Source: Thermocrinis albus DSM 14484 (GTDB lineage: Bacteria > Aquificota > Aquificia > Aquificales > Aquificaceae). Taken from it: a stretch of 64,000 nucleotides of DNA. Numbering within the stretch: position 1 is the stretch's first letter; each line of letters starts with the position of its first letter. This document shows, piece after piece, positions 45,353 to 53,402 of the stretch. The position numbers and the translations under genes are program-made. The DNA is taken from positions 915,529 to 979,528 of the forward strand of contig NC_013894.1 in assembly GCF_000025605.1 (NCBI RefSeq), read 5' to 3'. Under the pieces are notes generated by a model. The model saw nothing but the letters and a program-made list of their open reading frames with translations, did not search any database and was not told the DNA's origin.

Positions 45353-46365
45353 GTTTTTATTACCCTCAGGCCAGAGCCCTCCTCCACCCAGCCTATCCGC
45401 CATACGTCCACTCCCAGATCTCTTGCTCTCTCCTCCACAAGGAGCGCTCTGTCTTCTGGTACCGTAAACAGTAATCCGCCCGATGTTACAGGATCTGTCA
45501 ACAGAAGCAGTTCCCACCATTGAAGATGTGGGGCGTTCAGCTGATCCTTCACAAACTGGTAGTTATCCACAGCACCTTTCGGATACACCTTCTGCTGCAC
45601 TAGGTAGTAGGCCACTTCGTACACGGGAACGGAGGAAGCGTCTATGGTGAGTCTCACTCCCGACTTGCGGGATATGTTCAAGGCATGTCCCAGTAAACCG
45701 AATCCCGTAACGTCAGTACAGGCTGTTGCACCCAATTCCTTAGCAAGTTTGCTGGCCGTATAGTTAAGCTTTAGCATGTTTTCTATCACGTGACTTACCT
45801 TTTCCTCCTTCAGTACTCTCTCCTTTATGCCCTTCACCACTATACCTGTCCCGATGGGCTTCGTGAGAAAAAGGATATCCTTAGGTCTTGCTCCCTTCTG
45901 TGTCAGGAAAGTTCCATCAGGACACACGCCTGTGACCGCAAGTCCAAACTTTGGTTCTCTGTCGTCCAAAGTGTGTCCTCCTAGTAGAACAGTGCCGGCT
46001 TCTTCCAACTTTTTGCATGCACCTTTGAGAACTTCCTTAAGAATATCTATGCTCATCTCACAACTGTTGAAACCTACTATTGCCAAGGCCGTCAGTGGAT
46101 AGCATCCCATAGCGTAGACGTCACTCAGAGAGTTGGCAGCACTTATAGCTCCCCAAAGGTAAGGATCGTTAACCACGGGCGTTATAATGTCCACTGTGTG
46201 CACCAACACACTATCGCCGTATCGGTACACCCCTGCGTCGTCACCTATACCCAGTAGTGTGTTGGGGTCCGTGTATATCTGCAGATCGCTGACCAGTGCT
46301 TCTAGGTCCCCCGGACCTACCTTAGCAGCTCAACCTGATGCTCGCACCAACCTCAACAGCTCCAT
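45307..46365 (-). CDS. selD: Selenide,water dikinase, itself a selenoprotein (UGA = Sec12)
   Basis: A 352-residue selenophosphate synthase when the UGA at 46332-46330 is read as selenocysteine. The 11 codons before it (MELLRLVRASG) have an ATG with GGAGG 8 bases upstream; after it AAKVGPGDL continues the SelD active-site motif SG(C/U)AAK, then GIGDDAGVY and HTVDIITP. The frame is open from there to the stop. It makes selenophosphate for Sec-tRNA. A hairpin follows the UGA. Aquifex SelD is also known to carry Sec at this place. No selA, selB or selC is in the window. Standard gene calling would start it too late, at 46230. Confidence 0.95.
46288..46332 (-). promoter_or_regulatory. Bacterial SECIS-like hairpin in selD
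   Basis: Directly 3' of the UGA codon, TAGGTCC (46319-46313) pairs with GGACCTA (46309-46303) around a GGG loop, and a lower helix pairs GCTG (46329-46326) with CAGC (46291-46288). The apical helix starts 10 nt and the loop 17 nt after the UGA, in the range for SelB-binding elements inside bacterial coding regions. Confidence 0.7.
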
Positions 46366-46388
46366 GGTAGAACCTCCGTGTTTTTCCT

Positions 46389-46394
46389 TATAAT
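46389..46394. promoter_or_regulatory. Shared -10 block between selD and the dienelactone hydrolase gene
   Basis: CTTATAATT gives TATAAT toward the plus-strand gene (46389-46394) and TATAAG toward selD. The divergent starts are 56 bp apart, and here both genes keep a proper Shine-Dalgarno (AAGGAGG and GGAGG). Confidence 0.45.
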
Positions 46395-46421
46395 TTTCTC
46401 AAAACTTGAAGGAGGTTTGGC

Positions 46422-47129
46422 ATGGGCCAGATGATAAGTTTCACCAGGGATGGTGTGGAGGTTTCAGGTTATCTGGCACAGCCTGAGGTTATGGAAAAAC
46501 AGGCACCTCTCATAATGGTGTTTCATGAATGGTGGGGGCTTGTTCCTCACATAAAGGACGTGTGTGATCGGTTTGCTCGCGAGGGTTTTTACGCCTTCGG
46601 TATAGATCTCTATAAGGGAAGGACAGCGGACAATCCCGAAGATGCCGGAAAGCTCATGATGGATCTTATGAAGAACAGACTGGACGAGGCTGAGAGGATG
46701 GTGAAAGCCTCTCTCAGTTACTTCAGAGAGCAAGATATAGGATACGTACCACGCACGGGAGAGTTCATGTTCGGAGCTACCGGGTTCTGTTGTGGTGGAA
46801 CATGCACGTGGTACTTCGGAAGCAAAATAGAAGATTTTAAAGCTCTCGTACCCTTCTACGGGCTTTACTCCCTTGCTCCTATAGATTTTTCTAGAATAAA
46901 AGCTCCTGTTCTAGCTATACACGCAGGTAGGGACCAGTTCATTCCCCTGTCGGAAGTTATGGCCGCCGTGGAAGAGTGTAACAAAAATAACGTGGATGCC
47001 CAGTTCCTTATCTATTCCGGTGTAGACCACGCCTTCTTTAATGACACAAGGCCAGAGGTTTATCACGAGGAGTACGCTAAGGACGTTTGGGAGAAGACGG
47101 TGGCCTTCTTCAACAAACACTTAAGATGA
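46422..47129 (+). CDS. Dienelactone hydrolase family protein
   Basis: A 235-residue alpha/beta hydrolase. HEWWGLVPHIKDVCDRFAREGFYAFGIDLYKGR is the DLH oxyanion region, GATGFCCGG holds the cysteine nucleophile, and AGRDQFIP and GVDHAFFND supply the Asp and His of the triad. Family members open lactones, but the natural substrate in a chemolithotroph is unclear. AAGGAGG precedes the ATG. The stop overlaps the cstA start (ATGA). Confidence 0.9.
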   Translation: MGQMISFTRDGVEVSGYLAQPEVMEKQAPLIMVFHEWWGLVPHIKDVCDRFAREGFYAFGIDLYKGRTADNPEDAGKLMMDLMKNRLDEAERMVKASLSYFREQDIGYVPRTGEFMFGATGFCCGGTCTWYFGSKIEDFKALVPFYGLYSLAPIDFSRIKAPVLAIHAGRDQFIPLSEVMAAVEECNKNNVDAQFLIYSGVDHAFFNDTRPEVYHEEYAKDVWEKTVAFFNKHLR

Positions 47130-49138
47130 GATGGAAAGACCACCTGTTACTGTTGACACTGGCTCTTCTCGCCGCGCTTTCTTTTTATACGCTGGCTTTA
47201 CATAAAGGTGAACGACCCGGTGCCATATGGGTTGTTCTTGCTGCTCTTAGCCTATACACTTTGGGTTACAGGTATTACAGCTGGTTTATAGCTTACAGGG
47301 TTCTAGGTGTGGATGACAGTAATCCAACACCCGCTCACAGGTACTACAACGGTGTAGATTATGTTCCCACCAACAGATGGGTACTTTTTGGCCATCACTT
47401 CGCTTCAATATCGGGAGCTGGTCCTCTGGTAGGTCCTGTATTGGCGGCCCAGATGGGTTATCTGCCGAGCGTACTCTGGATACCCATAGGTGCGGTGATA
47501 GCTGGTGCTGTGCAGGATATGACGGTACTCTTTGTTTCTACGCGTATGAAGGGGCGCAGTCTTGGTAGTATAGCCAGAGAGCTCCTGGGTCCTAAGGGAG
47601 GGTTCCTCGTCCTCGTGGTGATATACTCCATTCTCGTACTCCTTTTGGCTGTTTTGGCTCTTGTTGTAGTAAAAGCTCTTGCGGAGAGTCCATGGAGTAG
47701 CTTCTCTACCTTTATGACCATCCCCATAGCTCTCTTAATGGGTATCTACATGTGGTACATAAGACCCGGTGATGTTGTCACCGCTTCTGTCATAGGAGTT
47801 ACCCTGCTACTTCTGTCTCTCGTAGGTGGATACTGGATCTATAAACATCCCCTTCTTTCCCAAATGTTTTACTTTTCTGAAGTGCAGCTCTCTTTTGCCA
47901 TTATGATATACGGCTTCTTTGCCTCTGTCCTTCCCGTATGGCTTCTTTTAGTACCCAGGGACTATCTGAGCACCTTCATGAAGTTGGGAACCGTCATCTT
48001 CTTGGCGCTGGTGGTGATTTTGGTAAATCCCACCGTGAAGATGCCACCTCTCACCCAATACGCCTATACGGGAATAGGTCCCGTTTGGCAAGGTAGTCTG
48101 TTTCCCTTCCTAATGATCACCATAGCGTGTGGTGCTGTATCGGGCTTTCATTCCTTAGTCTCTTCGGGAACAACACCTAAGCTGTTGGACAAGGAAAGTC
48201 ACGTAAGGTTGGTAGGTTATGGTGGTATGTTGGGAGAGTCCTTGGTGGCCACCGTGGCCCTCGTGGCAGCTGTCTCTATGGAACCCGGTCTTTACTTTGC
48301 CATAAACAGCCCGGCCTCCCTCATAGGTAAAACGGTGGAGGAGGCTTCCAAAGTTATAACTTCCTGGGGTTTTCCTATATCTCCTGATTACCTGCGTTAC
48401 GTTACTCAACTGGTAGGAGAAGAGACTATTCTTTCCAGAACGGGTGGTGCTCCTGCCTTTGCACTAGGTATGGCCCTTGTTTTAGCTCGCATCACCGGCG
48501 AACACCTTCTGGCCTTTTGGTATCACTTTGCGGTACTCTTCGAAGCCATATTCATACTGACCACCATAGACGCAGGGACACGCATAGGTAGGTACATACT
48601 TCACGACCTTTTGGGTGTAGCCATACCTTTCTTCAGAGATTACTCCAACAAACTTGGAAACGTCATCACCAGCTTCATAACGGTAAGTCTGTGGGGATAC
48701 CTCCTCTACGCTGGTGTTGTGGATCCTTACGGCGGTATAAGAAGCCTCTGGCCCCTATTCGGTATATCTAACCAACTTCTGGCTACCGTGGCTCTGAGTA
48801 TCGTCACCCTTTACCTAGTTAAGAACAACAGGCATAGGTATGCTTGGGTGACCGGTGTACCCGCTATCCTTATGGCCATCAACACTTTAAGTGCAGGTCT
48901 CATAAAGGTATTTCATCCCAACGAGAAGATAGGCTTTCTTGCCCATGCTACCACCTTAAGGGAAGCTGTTCTGTCAGGTCTTTTACCTCCCGGTATAAAG
49001 TCGGTAAGTGTGGCCCACAGAGTTATCTTTAACGATTATCTCAATGCCTTTCTGGCCTTCTCCTACGTGCTACTGGTAGGTTTGGTGATCCTTTTGATAG
49101 TAAAGCATGTGATCAGATCATGGCCAAGAAGCTCCTGA
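47126..49138 (+). CDS. cstA: Carbon starvation protein A (CstA) family transporter
   Basis: A 670-residue membrane protein with many helices. DDSNPTPAHRYYNGVDYVPTNRWVLFGHHFASISGAGPLVGPVLAAQMGYLPS is the defining CstA stretch, followed by GAVQDM and SGFHSLVSSGTTPK. E. coli members import pyruvate or peptides during starvation. The frame is open to 47087, but the ATG at 47126, overlapping the hydrolase stop, is preferred. Confidence 0.95.
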   Translation: MRWKDHLLLLTLALLAALSFYTLALHKGERPGAIWVVLAALSLYTLGYRYYSWFIAYRVLGVDDSNPTPAHRYYNGVDYVPTNRWVLFGHHFASISGAGPLVGPVLAAQMGYLPSVLWIPIGAVIAGAVQDMTVLFVSTRMKGRSLGSIARELLGPKGGFLVLVVIYSILVLLLAVLALVVVKALAESPWSSFSTFMTIPIALLMGIYMWYIRPGDVVTASVIGVTLLLLSLVGGYWIYKHPLLSQMFYFSEVQLSFAIMIYGFFASVLPVWLLLVPRDYLSTFMKLGTVIFLALVVILVNPTVKMPPLTQYAYTGIGPVWQGSLFPFLMITIACGAVSGFHSLVSSGTTPKLLDKESHVRLVGYGGMLGESLVATVALVAAVSMEPGLYFAINSPASLIGKTVEEASKVITSWGFPISPDYLRYVTQLVGEETILSRTGGAPAFALGMALVLARITGEHLLAFWYHFAVLFEAIFILTTIDAGTRIGRYILHDLLGVAIPFFRDYSNKLGNVITSFITVSLWGYLLYAGVVDPYGGIRSLWPLFGISNQLLATVALSIVTLYLVKNNRHRYAWVTGVPAILMAINTLSAGLIKVFHPNEKIGFLAHATTLREAVLSGLLPPGIKSVSVAHRVIFNDYLNAFLAFSYVLLVGLVILLIVKHVIRSWPRSS

Positions 49139-50481
49139 TCCTCTCTTCCGACAGGTACGTTTTTGCTTTTCTTCTGGAAGGCTTCGATGTGGTGAAGATG
49201 GATATGGAAGATAGGAAAGCTCCTCGGATTTTGGGTAGTATCTTCAAGGGGAAAGTCCTTAGGGTGGTGAAAGGGTTGGAGGGAGCTTTTGTGGACATAG
49301 GTTTGGGAAAGGAGGCCTATCTACCTCTCAAGGACCTACAGGTAAAGGTGGGAGACACTCTCCTTGTGCAGGCGGTGAGGGAGGAGGTGGGACAGAAGGG
49401 GGTGAGACTTACCGACAAGATCAGGATTCCTGGCAAGTACATAGTTTACTTTCCCTCCCTGGGAGAGATAAGGTGCTCTTCAAAACTGGATAAGGAAGGT
49501 AGGTGCAGATGGGTAAGCGTGCTTTCACCTCATCTGGAGGGAGAGGGTGTTATAGTAAGGACGGGATCCGTCTATGCTTCTGAAGAGGAGGTTTTGCAAG
49601 AACTGGCTCAGCTTCGTAACCTTTACCGCGAGCTACAGAATAGGGTGAAGAGGTTAAAAAAGCCCAAGATGGTTCTGGAAGAGTACCCTTGCTATAAGAG
49701 GTTCATAAGGGACCACTGGCACGAGTTGGAGGAGATATACTGTGATGATCCCGTCCTGTGGAACGACATAGCCTCTTTTCTGGACAGTTTTCATCCTCCT
49801 CTCTTAGAACGCAGTGTCTACGTAAGGGATCCCACACCCCTCATAAACAGGTATCACATAAGGGAGCTTTTCAGAAGGCTTTTCAGTAAATACGTTTGGC
49901 TTAAAAGCGGAGGGTACATAGTGATAGAGGAAACGGAAGCTATGACCGTTATAGACGTCAACAGCGGAGAACCTTGTGGAAATTCTCAAGAAGAGAGCGC
50001 GCTGAGAACCAACTTGGAAGCTGCCAAAGAAATAGCAAAACAGGTGATCCTTAGGAACCTTGGAGGAATAATCATCGTGGACTTTATAGACATGAAGAGA
50101 CCGGAAAACAGGGAGGCTGTGACAAAAGCTTTAAAAGAAGCTTTTGGTGAAGATGGTTGTAATGTGCAGTTCTATGGTTTTACCCGCCTCGGTCTTTTTG
50201 AAATGGTACGTAGAAAAACCAAAGAAAGTTTTCCCCACCTCTTATCTTCATCTTGTCCTGTGTGTGGTGGAAGTGGTAGAATAAAGGCAGAAAACCTTTT
50301 CCTCTTTGAGTTGGAGAAGGATCTCAAGTCGGTGGTGGCTTCCAGGATGAGGGTGAGGGTGAGACCTGAGAGGTCTAAGGAAGTGGAGAAACTCCTTGAG
50401 AGGTTAGGTGTAAGGAGCGCAGAGGTAGAAGCTACGGAAGATGTAGATTACAATGATTATGAGGTGGAGTATGAAAAATAG
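49120..50481 (+). CDS. rng: Ribonuclease G/E family endoribonuclease
   Basis: A 453-residue RNase G-type enzyme. An S1 domain lies near the start (GKVLRVVKGLEGAFVDIGLGKEAYLPL). The catalytic metal-binding aspartates are in TVIDVNSGEP and IVDFIDMKRPENR, and SCPVCGGSGR is the zinc link for dimer pairing. There is no long RNase E C-terminal scaffold. It processes rRNA and mRNA 5' ends. It overlaps cstA by 19 bp and the lipoprotein gene by 11 bp. Confidence 0.95.
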   Translation: MAKKLLILSSDRYVFAFLLEGFDVVKMDMEDRKAPRILGSIFKGKVLRVVKGLEGAFVDIGLGKEAYLPLKDLQVKVGDTLLVQAVREEVGQKGVRLTDKIRIPGKYIVYFPSLGEIRCSSKLDKEGRCRWVSVLSPHLEGEGVIVRTGSVYASEEEVLQELAQLRNLYRELQNRVKRLKKPKMVLEEYPCYKRFIRDHWHELEEIYCDDPVLWNDIASFLDSFHPPLLERSVYVRDPTPLINRYHIRELFRRLFSKYVWLKSGGYIVIEETEAMTVIDVNSGEPCGNSQEESALRTNLEAAKEIAKQVILRNLGGIIIVDFIDMKRPENREAVTKALKEAFGEDGCNVQFYGFTRLGLFEMVRRKTKESFPHLLSSSCPVCGGSGRIKAENLFLFELEKDLKSVVASRMRVRVRPERSKEVEKLLERLGVRSAEVEATEDVDYNDYEVEYEK

Positions 50482-51376
50482 GAATCTAATTGGGTTCTTC
50501 TTGCTATTACTTCTGTTGGGGAGTTGTGCCAAAGTTACTGAGGAGAAGCGCGCCAAAATAGCACAGGATCTATACTCGGAGGGTATGGCTGCTTACGCCA
50601 GTAGGGACTACGGAAAGGCCATAGAGAGACTGAAGGAAGCCTTACGCTATCTGGAGAACCTCACACCTTCTCAGATAAAGGATGCCAAGTATGCCATAGC
50701 GGACAGCTACTATATGAAGAAGGACTATGTTAACGCGGTGGTTTACCTTGAGGACTTTGTGGCCAGTTACCCGGGTCTTCCCGAAACGGAGAGAGCTTTT
50801 TACCAGTTGGTGGACAGCTACATGAAGGTGGCACCCGATGCTTACAGAGACCAAAGTTACACCCTAAAGGCTCTCGATAAGGCGAGGGAGTTTCTCAGTA
50901 AGTATCCATCCAGTCCCTACGCTGATAAGGTAGGCGATCTCATACAGCAAGCCGTTGAAAAACTGGCCAAACACCAGTATCTCATAGCACGCTTTTATGA
51001 AGATTACGGTTACTACTACTCTGCAGCCCTACGTTATAGAGACCTTCTCATCAACTACCCCGAACAGATATCGGATGCAGAGGTTTCCTACAGATACATA
51101 AGATCTCTGCTTCTTGTTAGGAAACAAGCTGATAAAAGGAAAGAGTACTACCAAGGTCTCATAGAGGATGCTTACAAGAGCCTTGCCGCCGCGCGATCGG
51201 AAGATGAAAAACGGGCCATAGGGAAGAGGATTAACTTCCTAAAATCCCAAGTGGAAAGATGGGAGAGAATAGCTGATGAGAGTTATAAAGAAGGTATAAA
51301 AGCTCTGCAAAAGTACAGAGAAGTTTACGGAGAAAACAACTATTACAGAGAATTGGAGAAACTCTCTAGAAGATGA
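50471..51376 (+). CDS. BamD-like TPR lipoprotein
   Basis: A 301-residue lipoprotein: signal peptide ending LLLLLLGSC, then TPR-like helices (YSEGMAAYASRDYGKAIERLKEALRYL, YYMKKDYVNAVVYLEDFVASYPGLPETERAFYQLVDSYM, ARFYEDYGYYYSAALRYRDLLINYPEQISDAEVSYRYI). Layout and the DxxYxxAxxxFxxxxxxYP-like repeats follow BamD/YfiO of the outer-membrane assembly machine, with a longer charged C-terminus. The ATG at 50471 after GAGGTGGAGT is chosen over 50453. It could also be a general TPR lipoprotein. Confidence 0.78.
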   Translation: MKNRNLIGFFLLLLLLGSCAKVTEEKRAKIAQDLYSEGMAAYASRDYGKAIERLKEALRYLENLTPSQIKDAKYAIADSYYMKKDYVNAVVYLEDFVASYPGLPETERAFYQLVDSYMKVAPDAYRDQSYTLKALDKAREFLSKYPSSPYADKVGDLIQQAVEKLAKHQYLIARFYEDYGYYYSAALRYRDLLINYPEQISDAEVSYRYIRSLLLVRKQADKRKEYYQGLIEDAYKSLAAARSEDEKRAIGKRINFLKSQVERWERIADESYKEGIKALQKYREVYGENNYYRELEKLSRR

Positions 51377-51705
51377 AGGATCTTCTGTTAAAGATAAAGA
51401 AGCTTTTGGAGGATAAAAAGGCCGAAGACATAGTGATACTGGATGTTTCTTCTTTGACCAATCTGGCTGATTACTTCGTGATAGCTACCGCCAACTCACC
51501 CACTCACGCTCGCGCTTTGGCTGACTACCTTGTGGAAGAGCTTGAGAAGATGGGGATAAGACCCGACCATGTGGAAGGCTTAGATTACGCCAATTGGATT
51601 CTTGTGGATCTTATAGATATAATAGTACACATATTCCAAAAAGAATGGAGAGAATACTATGATCTTGAATGGTTGTACTCCACAGCCAAGAGGTGGGAAG
51701 AATGA
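51373..51705 (+). CDS. rsfS: Ribosomal silencing factor RsfS
   Basis: A 110-residue RsfS (Iojap): DIVILDVSSLTNLADYFVIATANSPTHARALADYL, WILVDLIDIIVHIFQKEWREYYDLEWLY. It binds L14 on the large ribosomal subunit and prevents subunit joining when nutrients are low. It overlaps its neighbours on both sides with ATGA junctions. Confidence 0.95.
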   Translation: MKDLLLKIKKLLEDKKAEDIVILDVSSLTNLADYFVIATANSPTHARALADYLVEELEKMGIRPDHVEGLDYANWILVDLIDIIVHIFQKEWREYYDLEWLYSTAKRWEE

Positions 51706-52817
51706 AGATCCTTAAGCTGATACTCCTATCCCTCCTGATATTAGTATTCTTAGTATTTACTTTACAGAACTCAGGTTTTGTGGAGATATCTTTTTGGGGT
51801 ACAAAAGGCTATGTTCCCCTCTTTCTCTTAGTGCTTTCATCAGTAGCGCTCGGCGTCCTATTACCGGCTCTCTATTTTGTACCTAAGGAGTTTTTCTTAA
51901 GGAGAAAGCTGTCCTCTCTGGAGGACGTGGCAACTGCTATGAAGACCGGTTTTTACCAGAGAGTGCGTAAGATGTCGGAGGGAAAAGGTGGGGCTGCTTA
52001 TACCTTTTTCAAGGCGGAGGCCAGTTACAGAATGGAAGACCTGGATGATCTTGTTACCACAGAGGATCCATACGCTCTGGCCCTTGCGGTGAGACTAGGT
52101 TATCCTGACAGAGCGATAGACAAACTTTCTGCCTTCCTGGAGGGAGAGACAAAAGACCTCAACCTCCTCAAAGCGTGCAGGGACGCTTTTTTTTCGTTGG
52201 GAGATATAGAGAAGGCAGTAGAGGCTCAGAAAAGGGTAGTAGGCCTATGTGAGAGATGGGAGAAGGATCGTCAGAGAGCTATTTTGGCAGAGCTTATGGC
52301 TCTGCAGGCTTTAAACACCAATTCCCTCTCTCTTGCAGAGAAGGCTGTTGATACCTACAGGACACCCTACAGTATGGCGGTTTTACTACGGCTCCTTTCC
52401 CAATCAGAAAGAACCAAAGACCTCAGAAAAACCTTCGATAAGGTGTTGGAGCTGGGTTTTCAAAATGATGTTCTTTTTATGGTGATGGAAGACGAAAAGA
52501 CATTGATAAAACTTATGGATGTTTTGAGGGAGGAGTTGGAGGCTTTGGATCCCAACGTTGCCGCTCTATTGTTCCTCAAGCTCAACATGCCCTCTCACGT
52601 CGAGAAAGTGAAGGATAAACTGAATCCTACCGTTTCGTTGCTGGCGGATACCTACTTCTCTCACAGAGAACAGGAAAGAAAGTGTGCCACCATACTGCAG
52701 GAGCTTTACACACCGTGGGTCTGTGTCTGTGGGAGGGCTTACAGGAGATACAGTCTCATGTGTTCCTCCTGTGGCCGTTGGCTGAAAATAAGATACGTAG
52801 GTGGGTATAATAGGTAA
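51702..52817 (+). CDS. LapA-LapB fusion-like protein: two TM helices, TPR-like middle, zinc-ribbon end
   Basis: A 371-residue protein. The N-terminus has a LapA (DUF1049) look: one helix (ILLSLLILVFLVFTL), then QNSGFVEISFWG, then a second helix (VPLFLLVLSSVALGVLLPALYF). Residues ~90-330 are helical repeats resembling TPRs. The C-terminus has CVCG (Cys341, 343) and CSSCGRW (Cys354, 357), like the rubredoxin-type zinc domain of LapB. In E. coli lapA and lapB are separate neighbours that tune LpxC turnover and LPS assembly; here both sets of parts are in one chain. The start at 51702 overlaps the rsfS stop. Confidence 0.77.
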   Translation: MKILKLILLSLLILVFLVFTLQNSGFVEISFWGTKGYVPLFLLVLSSVALGVLLPALYFVPKEFFLRRKLSSLEDVATAMKTGFYQRVRKMSEGKGGAAYTFFKAEASYRMEDLDDLVTTEDPYALALAVRLGYPDRAIDKLSAFLEGETKDLNLLKACRDAFFSLGDIEKAVEAQKRVVGLCERWEKDRQRAILAELMALQALNTNSLSLAEKAVDTYRTPYSMAVLLRLLSQSERTKDLRKTFDKVLELGFQNDVLFMVMEDEKTLIKLMDVLREELEALDPNVAALLFLKLNMPSHVEKVKDKLNPTVSLLADTYFSHREQERKCATILQELYTPWVCVCGRAYRRYSLMCSSCGRWLKIRYVGGYNR

Positions 52818-52829
52818 AGGGGGTAAAGG

Positions 52830-53402
52830 ATGTTGATAGATACCGAAAGGGGGATCGTAAGACTTAAGGTAGTGTACTACGGACCTGCTATGTCTGGGAA
52901 AACCACCAACCTGGAAAAACTGGCTTCTCTGGAAGGTCTTTCTATGACCAAGATAGACACAGCCGGGGAGAGAACGCTGGTTTTTGATTTCGCCACCAAA
53001 AAGGTGCCCTTAGGCAAGCTGAATGTGTCCTTCGCTCTCTATACGGTGCCAGGACAAGATATATACAGAGATATGAGACTCACTGTGCTCAAAGGTGTAG
53101 ACGGACTGGTGTTTGTGGCGGACTCCAGCGCCAAAAGACTGGAGGAAAACAAAAGGTTTTTGGAGCTCCTCAGGATGGACCTACCGAGGGTAGGAAAAAC
53201 TTACGGACAGGTTCCTATTGTCATTCAGTACAACAAGATGGATCTTCCGGACGCGCTGGATTACTACCTGTTGGAGAGGGAACTTAACGTAGATAGATGG
53301 TCTTCTGTGTGTGCTTCCGCCATAAGGGGGGAAGGTGTCAGAGAGACTTTTGATCTTCTGGAAGGACTGCTTTTGGCCAGACTGGAAAGATTGATGGGAT
53401 GA
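52830..53402 (+). CDS. MglA-family small GTPase
   Basis: A 190-residue bacterial Ras-like GTPase. G1 is GPAMSGKTTN (residues 18-27), TLVFDF matches the MglA-type switch, G3 is TVPGQ instead of DxxG, and G4 is NKMD. MglA sets cell polarity and type IV pilus activity in Myxococcus and Thermus, normally with the GAP MglB. No Roadblock/MglB gene is next door; the downstream gene overlaps by 4 bp and is the likely partner. AAGGGGGTAAAGG precedes the ATG. Confidence 0.9.
   Translation: MLIDTERGIVRLKVVYYGPAMSGKTTNLEKLASLEGLSMTKIDTAGERTLVFDFATKKVPLGKLNVSFALYTVPGQDIYRDMRLTVLKGVDGLVFVADSSAKRLEENKRFLELLRMDLPRVGKTYGQVPIVIQYNKMDLPDALDYYLLERELNVDRWSSVCASAIRGEGVRETFDLLEGLLLARLERLMG

Noticed and set aside
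46330-46332. selD as a pseudogene broken by a nonsense codon
   Set aside because: The UGA is exactly at the catalytic Cys/Sec position, followed by a hairpin, and the rest of the frame is intact.
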